This document shows positions 1 to 10,974 of a stretch of 64,000 nucleotides of DNA, piece by piece. The notes beneath the pieces were generated by a model. The model saw nothing but the letters and a program-made list of their open reading frames with translations. It ran no database searches and was not told the DNA's origin. The stretch covers positions 1,736,001 through 1,800,000 of the forward strand of contig JAKUDP010000002.1 in the NCBI GenBank assembly GCA_022570795.1, written 5' to 3'. The position numbers and the translations under genes are program-made. The stretch is from Sphaerulina vaccinii (lineage: Eukaryota; Ascomycota; Dothideomycetes; Mycosphaerellales; Mycosphaerellaceae). Position 1 is the first letter of the stretch. Every line of letters begins with the position of its first letter.

Positions 1-1264
1 CGGTGGATTGGAGCTCAGGATATTGTACCTCTGTTGTCGTTTCCCAAGTTAGAAAAGCTTACATCTGACTTCCTCGACGCTAAGAGGGAGCTGCCCTGGC
101 TGGGCGAAACATCAGTGAACAGTTCGATCCAGACGTTAGAGATTCAAGGGTGCTTCGGAAAAGCTGACGATCTCGAGTATCTGTTTTGCAACTGCCCAAA
201 CTTGGAGTCCTTGAGCATTGAATGGGGAATGAGGGAGCACAATTACCGAAGACTGGACTGGCGCGATCTGGGCGAGAGTATCAGGGAACACATGCCCGGT
301 CTCAAGCACTTGAGCTTTGAGCACTACGCAGACCACGATCCGTCCGATATACATACTGAGGCAATGATGGAATGGGAAGAGGACTCATATTTGCAAAGTG
401 CACATCTGCCTGGACTGGGTAAGCAAAGTAATAGGCAGAAGGCATGGCCTCTCTGCAGTGTCCCACCAAGCTCGCACTTACTACGACCTCGAGCTTGAGA
501 ACAGACTCCACTGAGACACAGCCTGCCTTTTCAGAGATACTTGCTAACCCTTCTACTTACTACTTTTAGGCAGCTTGAAGGAGCTAACAAAGCTCGAGAC
601 TCTGACACTGTCGAATATTGCATTACGTGGCACGCACAACGACGATCAATACGATCCTGACGGATTCATTGGCCGCGACCATATGTGGGACGACTCTGAT
701 GAGGATGAGGATGATCATGGTAGCAGTGCTAGCCCTGCCGTGGTGAAGCATACCTTGATCGATTTGCTGCCAGAATCGTTGCAAGAGCTTACTGGTAAGT
801 AGGCATTCGATGTACTGTGCATTCATCAGTAGCAGGGCTGACACTTTCTGCACCTAGTGCTATGCGAAGGATTGCGGTTTAGCAGAGAGGATCGTGCTCT
901 TCTAACAGACTCCAGGACTGCACTTCCGAAGAATCTCACGATCAAAAGCTGCCTTAAGCATTATTGGATTTCCACCAGAGATGGCGAAAGCCGCACCTGT
1001 CAAACAGACGGCTCCCTTACAGCAGAGGAGCTGCGTGCACAAAGAGCTGCACACGCTCAAACCTTGCTCGGCCGCTCTCAGCCACACTGCGATGACGTCG
1101 AATACCAGCAAGGGCTGCCCGTGTTTTCGCCAGAGATGAGAAGCATCATGTCGCAAGTACCGATCGAGACTAGAAGGGCTATGTTCGAGGAGGTGATGGC
1201 GGATGCGCCTCCAGACTTCCCTTCAGCATTGGCGGGTCTATTTCGCGAGCAATTCCGACTGTAG
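1..1264 (+). CDS. Leucine-rich-repeat-like hypothetical protein, 5' partial
   Basis: Three exons are read as 1-418, 570-794 and 858-1264; the reading frame is open at base 1, so the start lies outside the window. Junctions are GT-AG (G|GTAAGC...TTTTAG and CTG|GTAAGT...CCTAG), and intron 1 has a GCTAAC branch site. The joined frame gives 349 residues. The N-terminal part contains regularly spaced leucine strings of the type seen in fungal F-box/LRR proteins (LESLSIEW, LKHLSFEHY, LETLTLSNIAL), then an acidic Asp/Glu stretch at about 155-170. The C-terminal half has no motif I recognise. Many fungal proteins of this build have an N-terminal F-box, which would lie upstream. Function is unknown; an SCF adaptor is only a guess from architecture. 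Confidence 0.6.
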
Positions 1265-1718
1265 TACAATGCGAAGTCCTACGCGACCAAAATAGTAAAA
1301 AGCGAGTACGGAGAGGAATTGGTACGCACTGTATAGCGCTCTCTGGAGATTTTCGAGAGACGATGCCACTCTAGTTGCAGACTGGGCAGTAAAACATTCT
1401 AGGCAGGGAATCAGAGAGGCTATGTCCAGGGTGGCAATCATCGAAATTGAGCCTCAAGCACCCTAACTCTCTGCAGGTTTTTGGAAGCTACGCTATCAAA
1501 GTCGCAGACAGGGCAATAAGATCTTAAAGAGAAGTCTCCAGAGAGCGACAAAATTTCATTGGCGATATAGTGAAAATTAGGGATTTGAGACGTCGCTTCT
1601 CCACAAACCTTCTGGCAACTATGCCATCAAGATCGCAGACAGGGCAGTGGATCTAAGCGGAGGGCATCTCAGAGAATAGCCAGCCTATGGTGTGGAGAAA
1701 CGATACACCTAATTAAGC
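1265..1718. repeat. Gene-free spacer with three degenerate direct repeat units
   Basis: The gap between the 3' ends of the flanking genes contains three diverged copies of a unit recognisable by GCAGACWGGGCA followed by an ATCT/CAGAGA-rich tail. The GCAGAC anchors are near 1377, 1504 and 1634, a period of about 128 nt. No ORF or RNA gene is apparent. Confidence 0.4.
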
Positions 1719-2993
1719 TCAATACGTCTTCTCAAATACTCTCTTCGCCAAACCAGCAAAGTTCAGGTCCTCCTTCTCATCCACAATCTCCCACAGATTT
1801 GGCTGCGTGAACACTGCCAGTGTATTACGTGCGATCTTTCTCTCCTTGCCGTCATCACCCATGATACCGACAGGCCCACGTACAAAGTGCGGCACAGCTC
1901 TAAACTTGCCTCTCGTGATCAGCTGTAGAGCCTCACCAGTCTGGAAGGCAAGGCAGTCTCTCGGAATATGCACTTGTGTCGTACGGCCCGCGCGATCCTT
2001 GATCCACAAGCCAGCCTTTGGATCAGGGTGTTGCTCCAGTTCTGGCAGATCTGCAAGGCGCTCGCTTGCTGTCCGGTCGGCATCTTGTGCAGAAGGAGAG
2101 TATGCGGACTCATCGACAAACATGTTACTTGTCAGACCAGTCAGAGCTCCTAGATCTGAGTGTGTGCCGCACCAGTCATCGTCGCCCTTTTCTTCTGCGC
2201 CTGGTGCTTTCGGCGGAGGAGGAAAGTAGTGTAGAAGTCTTGCTTTGGTGCTCACACTCCCTCTGACAATATTTTCGAGTGTGCCATCTCGGTAGTCTTC
2301 GAGCTTTGCCACGCCATACCGATCACAGCTTCTCGCCACCAGCCCAGCGACATCAACAATCAAGTGGCAGAGCTTCTCAAAGAGTGCTTCAAATCCTGGT
2401 AGAGTTTCTTCGCTTGGCCACACATTCGGGCTGGTCATGTCTGGAATGTGCGGGAACAGTTCTCGTGCCTTGGCCTCTGGTTTTCCATCTGCTGAGTGGA
2501 CGGGCTGAACATAGTATGAGCCTTTGAATGTGTCGAATTGGCCGTTGTCGAGCTTCTCTTTGCCGCAGGACCAGCCGACATTGTAGCGTGCTTCGGGAAT
2601 TTCGACCTTTGCTGTAAGATAGAGTCAGCTTATACTGGTGCACTCACGCTTAAAGACGCAAAGCTGTTAACTCAACAGAGGAAAGGCCAGAATGAACAGA
2701 GAATCTTGCCTCGGGCCACGAATAGGTCGTCATGCAGGGTGCCAATGCGAAGCATAAGACTTTCACGAAGACTTACCTAATTCCTCTCTAGGCAAGTTCG
2801 CCAGATAACTAGCATAACTCAATAATGATTTCCTCATAGGTACGAACTCCTCTGGCAAGTCTCTCACAATGATGATGCCTAAGCTGTCTGCTCCGAAAGC
2901 CTGCTCAAGCGTGTCGAGCGAGACAGAGCCATCTTTGAGTTCTTGTAGTGAGACTGAGACAGCGCTTGGTCGATCCTCTGATATCGAGCCCAT
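1719..2993 (-). CDS. 2-oxoglutarate/Fe(II)-dependent dioxygenase, isopenicillin N synthase-like
   Basis: Two exons, 2993-2777 and 2611-1719, are separated by a 165-nt GT-AG intron; the join restores one frame of 369 residues. I start at 2993 (MGSISED, A at -3) rather than the in-frame Met at 3062, because family members begin near here. The region around GWSCGKEKLDNGQFDT is typical of the N-terminal domain of fungal IPNS-like oxygenases. The iron-binding facial triad is visible as HSD (His223, Asp225) and the distal His314 in AVPHFVRG, with the downstream Arg expected to bind 2-oxoglutarate. Members hydroxylate or desaturate small molecules; the substrate cannot be told. No biosynthetic cluster surrounds it, so a housekeeping or catabolic role is as likely as secondary metabolism. 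Confidence 0.88.
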
Positions 2994-3458
2994 CGTGGCC
3001 GGAAGCTTTGTGTGTCGAAGCTGATGTTCTGCAGTCGGACAACATGAAGTGTAAAAGTTCATGGCTCATGTGAGAAGTGACAAGCATGTGTGTAGTCGGA
3101 GCTCGCCTCGAAGCAGGCCATACCTTCCTCATTCGGACAAGTATCAGCAATACGGTGAAAGCAGACTAGACATGTTGAAGAACACTGTAGTACTCGCATG
3201 TCGTTCATTTCCAGTGTAACCTAGATTTACCGCCGAGCAGCGTTGTTCATAGCGACTGTGACCTTTATGAAGCCATGAGACGCCCTTCGAAGTACCCTAA
3301 CCATTCTCAAAGACCTCCTAGCCTGTACCATGGCACTCAGGGGTGCTTACTGTGCACCAGAACACCTTCGCTAATAAATCCCAATTACCAATTGTATTAT
3401 CCAAAAGAACCCATCTTTGTTCTCCTCATCCAACATCCATGCTGTGAGTCCTTCTCTC
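2994..3458. other. Intergenic spacer, nothing recognised
   Basis: This stretch lies between the 5' end of the dioxygenase and the 3' end of the sconB-like gene. It should hold the dioxygenase promoter and the sconB 3' UTR. I see no supported ORF, RNA gene or repeat. Confidence 0.4.
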
Positions 3459-5687
3459 TTACCCCTTTGGGCCATGTGTATGCTGCTCATCTCCGAAGCA
3501 AAGCATTCTGACCTCGCAATCTTCACTTCCACTCGCAACTCTGCTGTCTGACAACCAAGTGCATGTTACAGGTCCTTGATGGCCGGTGAAGGTCCTCTCG
3601 CATTTACCAGTGCGCGGCTCCCAGACCTTGATCATCTTGTCCTCACTGCCCGAGACGAGTCTGAGGTGGTCGGCTGACAATGCCCACACACCCTCGACAT
3701 GGCCGAAGAATGTGCGAATACAGGCTTGCGCCCGAGGATAATGGGAGTTGGTGAGTGGATCAGTGGGTAGAATGGAAGAGCCGGCATGATCAAACTCCGG
3801 CGTACTCTCTCGTCTAGGCCTAGCACTCTTGAAGTGGGTGTCCCAGAGACGGATCGTGGAGTCCAGCGCTCCAGTGATCATGTATCGTGGTGGGGCTGGT
3901 CTGTCCACGGCTTGTGGCCAGAACGAGGGTGCGGCATCTGGGCCATGTTGGCTATGTTCTCTATGCGAAGGAGCAATAGTGACGGAGCTAACACTACTAG
4001 TATCATCGTCCTTGTCGTCCGGAGAGAAAACCATGTCATCCAGGTTGAATTCTGGAGGCATTGGCACAACTTGCTGGACTTGACCAACGTGGCCTGTAAA
4101 CTCCCGAATGCACTGGCGACTGTCCAGGTCCCATATGCGGATCGTAAGATCGTCTGATGCAGAGAAAAGCGTGCGTGAGGCTTCATCGATCTTGACATTG
4201 TTGACCCAGTCTGAGTGGCCGCGGAGCAGGAAGGTTTGATTAGTGGTATAGTCCCAGACGCGAATGTTCTTGTCCTTGGATCCTGATGCCTGATACCTTT
4301 GTGTGAAGTTGACTGTGATGACTCCATCGTCATGGGCATCCATGGATCTGAGCAATGTCCCTTCTTTCCAATTCCACAACTTGACAGTACCATCGAGACT
4401 GCCAGATATGAGCCGGTTATCTCTGAACTGAAGCGCTCGTATGCCTTGAGTATGCCCAGTGAGGGTTCGTATCACTTTCGCTGTTTCAATGTCCCAGACT
4501 TTTATTGTGGTGTCATATGAGCCTGTTATCAAGACATTATCTTCGAACTGCAGACACATGACCCCATTAGAGTGTCCCTTAAACACTTTGGTGGAGCATC
4601 GCCCGTACTTCCACGCTGTGCTGACTTGAAAGCGGTCTCTGTAGACAGACTTCCACGGCCGTTTACGTGGTGCAAAGTATGCGTCGTTGCCCTCGATATC
4701 AACGACGGCACCTTCTTGAGAGGACGTGAGGCAGTGTCGTTTGGAGAGCTCAGGCGATGCACTAGCAGCGCCATCGAGTGCACGTTTGGTACCACGACTA
4801 CTGCTCGCCTCTGGTGGATCCATGGTCAATGACTGGAAGTCCTCTGGGATGGGACTGATCTTTGACGAGCGCTGGTTCAATCCCCTCCCAGTTGCTCTAT
4901 CCTGTATCAACCTCTTCTCTTTCTTCAGCCTGTTCTTGTCAAGCAAAGGCAACCCCCAACCACACTTTGTACACTTTCTATCAATGTGCTGCTCACACAT
5001 CTTGTGCCAGACGACATCGTCATCAGATAAATCCCTCCATTGCCGGCTCACTTGAGCGGCCTTGCATAGCGAGGTAGTGTCCAAGTAAGACAGAATCTTG
5101 AAGCCTAGCTCGGCAGGCAGGGCTGAGAGGAAGTCGATCTTGATCAAGTCGCGGATGTTGGCAGAGATGAAAGAGAGCTGAGGAAAGCAGCATTGAGTCA
5201 GAATGCCCTGCAACATGAGCTTGCGTTGCTTGGAAGGCGCGGCGGAGAACGATGTCCAGACCCGCGAGATCTCTTGTTGATCTGTCTGAGGCAGACCGGA
5301 CAATTCCTCCTGCAGCTGCTCCATAGAAGTCTCGTTCGCCTGACGGCGACACTTGAGGTCCGGATGGTGTCGATAGCAGAACTTCGTACTACGTCGTTGC
5401 TCTTCACCGTCGTGCTCGTGGTGGTGGTCCTTGTGGGCGTGAGAGTTGCTGCTGTCGCCGGTGGGATTGTATGATGCGGGGATGTGTTCGTGGAGGAAGG
5501 TGGACAGATTCATGTCGGCGTGTTTGCTCGGGGGATGTGGCAACTTGCGACCGGATTCGTGATCGTGGTGATCATGTTCATGGTCGTGGTCATGTCCGTG
5601 CTCGAGATTGTGTGATGATGGGCGTGGCAAGTGGCCTTCAGCACGTTCTCCTGGCATGGCGACATCGGGCACGCCAACTGATGCCAT
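3459..5687 (-). CDS. sconB: SconB/Met30-type F-box WD40 protein (sulfur metabolite repression)
   Basis: A single uninterrupted frame of 742 residues. Order: a His/Asp-rich N-terminus (two histidine clusters at about 30-43 and 83-92), the conserved SconB pre-F-box region (about 101-185, beginning FCYRHHPDLKC), an F-box (about 186-230, LPAELGFKILSYLD), a Cys-containing linker (CTKCGWG) and seven WD40 repeats from about 365 to the end, each closing in IKVWD/IRLWD-type motifs. By homology it is the substrate receptor of an SCF ubiquitin ligase that targets the sulfur-regulatory bZIP factor (Met4/MetR/Cys3) when sulfur is plentiful, acting in the nucleus. Repeat 5 to 6 is split by an acidic, Ser-rich insert. 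The long His-rich tail is unusual for the family as I know it. Confidence 0.93.
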   Translation of the reverse strand: MASVGVPDVAMPGERAEGHLPRPSSHNLEHGHDHDHEHDHHDHESGRKLPHPPSKHADMNLSTFLHEHIPASYNPTGDSSNSHAHKDHHHEHDGEEQRRSTKFCYRHHPDLKCRRQANETSMEQLQEELSGLPQTDQQEISRVWTSFSAAPSKQRKLMLQGILTQCCFPQLSFISANIRDLIKIDFLSALPAELGFKILSYLDTTSLCKAAQVSRQWRDLSDDDVVWHKMCEQHIDRKCTKCGWGLPLLDKNRLKKEKRLIQDRATGRGLNQRSSKISPIPEDFQSLTMDPPEASSSRGTKRALDGAASASPELSKRHCLTSSQEGAVVDIEGNDAYFAPRKRPWKSVYRDRFQVSTAWKYGRCSTKVFKGHSNGVMCLQFEDNVLITGSYDTTIKVWDIETAKVIRTLTGHTQGIRALQFRDNRLISGSLDGTVKLWNWKEGTLLRSMDAHDDGVITVNFTQRYQASGSKDKNIRVWDYTTNQTFLLRGHSDWVNNVKIDEASRTLFSASDDLTIRIWDLDSRQCIREFTGHVGQVQQVVPMPPEFNLDDMVFSPDDKDDDTSSVSSVTIAPSHREHSQHGPDAAPSFWPQAVDRPAPPRYMITGALDSTIRLWDTHFKSARPRRESTPEFDHAGSSILPTDPLTNSHYPRAQACIRTFFGHVEGVWALSADHLRLVSGSEDKMIKVWEPRTGKCERTFTGHQGPVTCTWLSDSRVASGSEDCEVRMLCFGDEQHTHGPKG

Positions 5688-6613
5688 ATCTGGAAATGTT
5701 GCCTCTCATCCGACCACTCCTGTCTATGTGTCTGTGTCTGAACTTTGTCTGATTGCGCTGCGCTGGAGTGTGTTCCGAATGGTGAGAGTTGCGCTGGGAC
5801 AGGCTGAGGTGACTCCTCTCCGCTTCGCAATGGCAGTAACACAAAGGAACGTCGTTGGCTCGGATGTGCCGGTGTCACAGGGAGTTCGTCGTCGCAATGT
5901 GCGTGGTATTCGTGTATGGGGGCGTGATATGGAGAATGCTGTAACGTGTCGAACCGTCATAAGACTGCTATTACCAAAAGACCGCGCTAGTCTACTATTG
6001 GTCACTTCGATCGATTCTTCCCCACATCTCTACCATCTCGAGTTAGACCGTCCTTTGGAGGAGTCGGTCTTATGACGGTTCGACATGTTACTTTACACCA
6101 TCAACGCTGCAGATGAGGTGCTCTTGAAGCCGCCAAGGAAGTCACGCCACACACAGGAACCAGAACATCGAACACAAGTTTCTTTGTTGCTATTGGACAC
6201 TCATTGCAACATCGAGCTTACGGCATCTACAGACCGTGGTCGTGGTAGAGGCAAGGAAAATCTCCTCGGGTCTTCTGATTGACAGTGTTCTTCGGTCTTC
6301 GACCAGGCCATTAATAATTGCGGTCCTCTTCCCAAATGCTGTCAAAGGATCTGCTGCGGAGAAGCACAGCAGCGCCTTCTGTCATCGACCGCTGAACCCT
6401 GTTCCACGCGCTTGGTTCGGAGTCCATGTGAGCGGGAAGCTGAAACGTCTCGAAACTGCCACCTGAGAACCGCGCCTAAACATCATCGTCACGTTCATGT
6501 CGCTACTACATGTATGACAAAGCCGCCATTGCATACTGACTCCAAAAATTCTCGGTGATCTTCGGACTGCTCACGAAATCATCGAGAAAAGTGAGTCGTG
6601 GTTTAGCGACGAC
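5688..6613. promoter_or_regulatory. Divergent promoter region of sconB and atg17
   Basis: This 926-bp spacer separates two divergently transcribed genes and must hold both promoters. Apart from the foldback element at 5941-6091 I see no ORF or RNA gene that I can support. Confidence 0.5.
5941..6091. mobile_element. Hairpin/MITE-like inverted-repeat element
   Basis: Two 25-nt arms (5941-5965 and 6067-6091) are reverse complements with a single mismatch; the core includes TGTCGAACCGTCATAAGAC. Inward of the arms a weaker complementarity continues (CCAAAAGACCG against CCAAAGGACGG on the other strand), so the whole 151 bp looks like a decayed foldback element. No convincing target duplication is visible. 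It lies in the spacer between the divergent sconB and atg17 genes. Confidence 0.55.
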
Positions 6614-8140
6614 ATGAGCTCATCCTCTTCAGCATCCGAACATTCTGCGTCGCCATCGCCTTCACCGCCGCAATCGCCCACAGTAGATCAGACGCCGGCC
6701 TTGCAGGATCTGATAGCGCACTTCATTGATGCGAAGAGGTCGCTCAGCGCCACCAGCCATGTCTACCGTGCTAACGAGCTCGTCACGAGTTCTCGGTCCC
6801 TGATCGAGGAAATAGCTGTCCTCAATGCTAAGAATCTCTACGCGAGACGAGGTTTGGATGAGCAAGTCGAGACTCTGCGTGCTATTCGAGAAGCGCTTGT
6901 CGACGATGGTAACAAGATCTCCGATGAGTTCGATAACCATCTTGTCGAGCTTGACAAGGCTCACGCACGATTGGACAAGACCTTGAATCAGCTCAGAAAG
7001 ACTATTGTAACTGGAAGACAGACTCTATCACGACAGCGTACAAACGACACTATCACAAGCGCTTCTGAAACTGCAGACGAAGATGACAATAAAACACTCT
7101 TCGACTTCATCGATGAGGACACCCACGACACCTTACTCGCTACTCTACGCGACCTAATTGACCATTACAATAATGCACGTGGCGACCTCAATGATGATTT
7201 ATCCACATTCGACACATTCCTGCACACCGTCACCGACAAACTTTCGGAGGCTATAGATGGTGGTTCCACACTCTCGCCAGACAAACCAACAATCTATGAT
7301 AATGGGCCTCCACCAGCGATCCCTCAGATCTTCCATGACATGGAAGGACATGCAACAGAAATGGCGGGTCTTCTCGAAAATCTAGTCAACCACTACGATC
7401 TCTGCGTCAGAGCTCTAAGATACACTGAGGGCGGTGGTGAAGCCGCTAGAGCAGCGACCATAGGCATGAAAGACGCGATCCCAGGAGCTGAGGAGAGTCT
7501 ATACCGCAAAACCGTGGCCGAACCAATCTCGGAACATGAACGAGCAGAGATGCTTCACATTCTGGTCAAGGATTCGCAAGAAGTGGACGACGTACTGGTG
7601 GAAATCCGCGACAGGGCTGCGGAGATGGAAGATCAGTATGGCTTACTCTCAAAGTCCGCCGTCAAAGCCAGAGGACAGAATCAGACGTGCAAGCAGATCT
7701 TAGAAAGTATGCGAGAGATTCGAGCTGCTATACCAAACCACCTTGAAGCTGCTGGACATTTCCGGGAGAAGTGGGATGGAATCAGTGTGGAGATTGTGGC
7801 GAAGACAAAGGAGCTGGCCGAGCTCAGTATCTTCTATGAACAGTTTCTTTCTGGCTATGGGAAACTTCTGAGAGAAGTTGAAAGGAGGAAGGTGAGTGAT
7901 CTGGCTATGAAGAAGATTGCAGACAAAGCCAGGAAAGAGCTGGACAGGCTGAGCGAGACTGATCGCTTGGCTAGAGAAGAGTTCATGGAAGATGTCGGTG
8001 TTTATTTGCCACGAGACCTTGGTACATGGCATGGCCTGGAAGACGATGCCACGAGATGGGAGGTCAGACCTGTCTATGACCAGCGGGTAGGAGATGAGGA
8101 CGTGAAAGGAAGTCAGCCTAGATTGCTGGACGGGTCATGA
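6614..8140 (+). CDS. atg17: Autophagy-related protein 17
   Basis: Intronless frame of 508 residues, the usual length for Atg17 of filamentous fungi. It begins with a Ser/Pro-rich stretch (1-25), followed by an almost wholly helical protein with heptad-rich segments (about 35-130 and 240-440) and the conserved C-terminal region (VYLPRDLGTWHGLED) near 470. Atg17 is an elongated crescent-shaped scaffold that assembles the Atg1 kinase complex at the phagophore assembly site and organises Atg13, Atg29 and Atg31. The stop lies only 36 bp from the stop of the convergent ferric reductase gene, so the two 3' UTRs almost certainly overlap. Confidence 0.9.
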   Translation: MSSSSSASEHSASPSPSPPQSPTVDQTPALQDLIAHFIDAKRSLSATSHVYRANELVTSSRSLIEEIAVLNAKNLYARRGLDEQVETLRAIREALVDDGNKISDEFDNHLVELDKAHARLDKTLNQLRKTIVTGRQTLSRQRTNDTITSASETADEDDNKTLFDFIDEDTHDTLLATLRDLIDHYNNARGDLNDDLSTFDTFLHTVTDKLSEAIDGGSTLSPDKPTIYDNGPPPAIPQIFHDMEGHATEMAGLLENLVNHYDLCVRALRYTEGGGEAARAATIGMKDAIPGAEESLYRKTVAEPISEHERAEMLHILVKDSQEVDDVLVEIRDRAAEMEDQYGLLSKSAVKARGQNQTCKQILESMREIRAAIPNHLEAAGHFREKWDGISVEIVAKTKELAELSIFYEQFLSGYGKLLREVERRKVSDLAMKKIADKARKELDRLSETDRLAREEFMEDVGVYLPRDLGTWHGLEDDATRWEVRPVYDQRVGDEDVKGSQPRLLDGS

Positions 8141-8176
8141 GAGTACGATCAAGATCGTTTTGCTCCTAGTATAGGA

Positions 8177-10523
8177 TCACCACATCATGGACTCGTTGTA
8201 GTACCCAACCTCAACACCATCTTCTCCTAGGATGTCAACAATGGCTGCACGACAGACATCACTTAGCTGCGGCGTGCCGCAAGTGACAATGCCCAGACTC
8301 TTGGTCGCCAGCCGCCTATGCCTTCGCATGATTCCTGCTATATCCGGTCGAGCAAAGTGAACTTCGTACGGTGGATCATTGGGCGGCTCCTTAGCGTCAA
8401 GGCCTCTGTCCTCGACAGTAGAGGTCAAATAGACTGTCATACTGACTCTGTTAGACTGCATCGCTGCAGCTAGCTCGTTGTTGCAGATGTCATCCGGCAG
8501 GTGGTGATCAGGTACTGTCCAGGAGATACAGACTCGAGTGCGGCCATTCTTCTCCATGAGATAGTAGACGTTCGAGATGGCAGCCGCGATGCCAGAGCCT
8601 CCACAGATTATCAGCACTTCTGAGTATCCGGATAGATCAAGCTTCGTGCCATAAGGACCTTCGAGGAACACAGTCTCCGTAGAAGTTATTGACTCGTGAT
8701 CCGACAACAACGTCTCGTGCGCTGAAGTCAGCGACTTGTTCTTAGAAGTGATCCTCTCCTGCAAACGACCAGTCATGCCACGATATGGCCGTATCAGGAG
8801 AGTATGAGCAACCTCGGCACTTGTGTAGTCCTCAGATGGTCGTGACACCATTGGCTCGCTGTTCTTTTCACTCGATGATACCGTGGGCGAGCTTGGCATC
8901 GAGTCTGCTCGCCTGCGCCATGAGCACATGGTCATTGGATGACTCTCATACCCTCGCAGATTTCCAGGCATGTAAAGATAGTAGTACAAGCCAGGAACAA
9001 TCTTCGTTGTCGGGAAGAAATCTGTGACATCGAGACGAATCATATTGGCATCGTGGTTGTAGGAAGCGCTCGCCTTCACGCCCTTCATCAGGCGAGGTAG
9101 AATCGAAAGAGCCATTATGCGTCCGAAGCGAAGCAGACGATCCAGTATCCAGATGGCAATGCAGGGATACATATAGTAGTTAAATTCGCCGTTGAAGATT
9201 CGAACATGATACCAGAGCGTAACGAAGACGATGGGTGCCATCAGAATGTGCAAGGGCAGGAAGATGTCGTAGCACTTCTCGCGGAAGTAGTAGGCGGACG
9301 CAGCGAGCATGGCGCACATAGCGATTGTCGCAATGCCTCCACACCACCAATACTGAGCAGTCCAGGAGTCCTTGTACGTCGAAGTCATAACGGCGAAGGC
9401 GGAGTAGGCGACAGAGTGGACAACGGCAAATAGGACTGAGATGCGCGCAATCCAGCGATGAAATCTGTTGAAGGTCGCGAATGACCTATGCGTCTGTCAA
9501 TAAAAGTAGAATAGAACGATCAGGGGGTACTTACCAGCCAGTCAACCACAATAGGGGATCATTACGAGCAGCGAATATCCAGACCATGGGCAGCTGAGCA
9601 ATTGACAAGAAGCCAGTCCTGTCTCCAACATAGCGAGCAAGCTGCACCCTTTGTTCCGCGTACCACTGATTGCCAACGAAGACATCATAGCCTGGAAAGC
9701 ACATATAGACATTGACCATCGCATACATCGTCAGAAGTAATGTCTCCAGTCTTGGCGGTACAGTGCCTGTATAAGCATTGCCTTCTGCTTGCTTCTGCCC
9801 GAGTGTCGCTGGCAGGATAATTCTGCGACGAATCCAGAGCCACAGACTACGAGTAGCTTCCTCCGATGGTTGTCTCTTCGACGCGACAATACGGGTCATG
9901 ATGCCCACCGCAACGACGAAAGCCCAGAAGCCAATTAGAGCGAATGTGAAGTCGAAGCTCATCGACCAGTTGGTGTAGAACGTGCTGACAGTGCGAACCT
10001 CGAGATCGTGCCAGTCCATGTCTGGTATGGCTGGAACACCTAGACCACCAGGCACTTTTGCGGTAGCCAGTCCCGCGCTGTGTGTGAGCACCAAGATCTT
10101 GTCCAGATCTTCTGAAGATAAGAGGGCATCCGCCACGGTCGGGAAGTCATATCCAAGTTTCTCACAGTCGGGTGCAAGGAAGTCTCTGCCGGCAGTGGCT
10201 TCTGTCGAGCTGCAGTACTTTTGAGCACAGTACATCATGGAGTTGAGCTTGAGGCTGTCAGAGCACCTGTTAAGCAACCAGTCATCGGGATTCGTGCTGA
10301 CGGGCGTATGATTGAAGGTGATATGCTTAACAGCATTGTAACAGCCTATTCACATCAGTCAAAGTACTTACCGTAGCATCCGAGGAGACTTACCATAGAA
10401 GCAGTAGTGCTCAGGCTGTGGATAGTAGTGCTTGTACCAGCTATACTGCTGTATCATGAAGGCCTCAGCCGCTGCAGGTGCGGTCAGTAGAGTGGCCGTC
10501 AGAACAGTCAGTCGTGGAGGCAT
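8177..10523 (-). CDS. FRE-type ferric/cupric reductase
   Basis: Three exons, 10523-10394, 10345-9535 and 9485-8177, with introns of 48 and 49 nt (GTAAGT...AATAG and GTAAGT...CATAG), encode 749 residues. The N-terminus MPPRLTVLTATLL is a signal peptide, followed by a Cys-containing extracellular region. The transmembrane ferric-reductase core includes FNRFHRWIARISVLFAVVHS with heme-ligand histidines. Next come an FAD-binding HPMTMCSW-like motif and an NADPH-binding GPYGTKL...IICGGSGIAAAIS segment; the protein ends in the family-typical YYNESMMW. It should sit in the plasma membrane and move electrons from NADPH through FAD and two hemes to Fe(III) or Cu(II), before high-affinity uptake. No siderophore or permease gene adjoins it. 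Confidence 0.92.
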
Positions 10524-10974
10524 CTTGCACAGCTCGAAGACTGATGGATCGGGACAACCAGGACTTTATCGGAGCGCAACTCATTTGAGCACCAGGGTGT
10601 CAGTTCAAGCATTCCGATCGTGAACAGGCATCCTGGACTTTGCGGATATCATCCCGACGACCTGGTCTGCGAGCTCCATCATATTGCTGCGCTTTAGAGC
10701 CCTGTAACTCTCTGCCACATCGTACACATGCTTTCCTTGTAGCATCAGCAACTGTAAAGAGCGGTAAGGACAAGAAGATGAAGGAGGACAAGGGCGAGTC
10801 CGAAGTGGAACGAGACCATGCCCCATGTCAATGTGGGGACGTGGAGCGCTTGGCAAAGCTTTTGCGCTTTTGCGGCCGCTCCTTGTCCGCTTCCCTCGTT
10901 TCTTCTTGCAAGTCAGCATCACCTCATGTCAAAATCGAATTGATGTGAGCTGCCACTTATCGATATACTTGAGG
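10524..10974. other. Intergenic spacer, nothing recognised
   Basis: Lies upstream of the ferric reductase and downstream of acetate kinase. It should contain the ferric reductase promoter. No supported ORF, RNA gene or repeat was seen. Confidence 0.4.
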
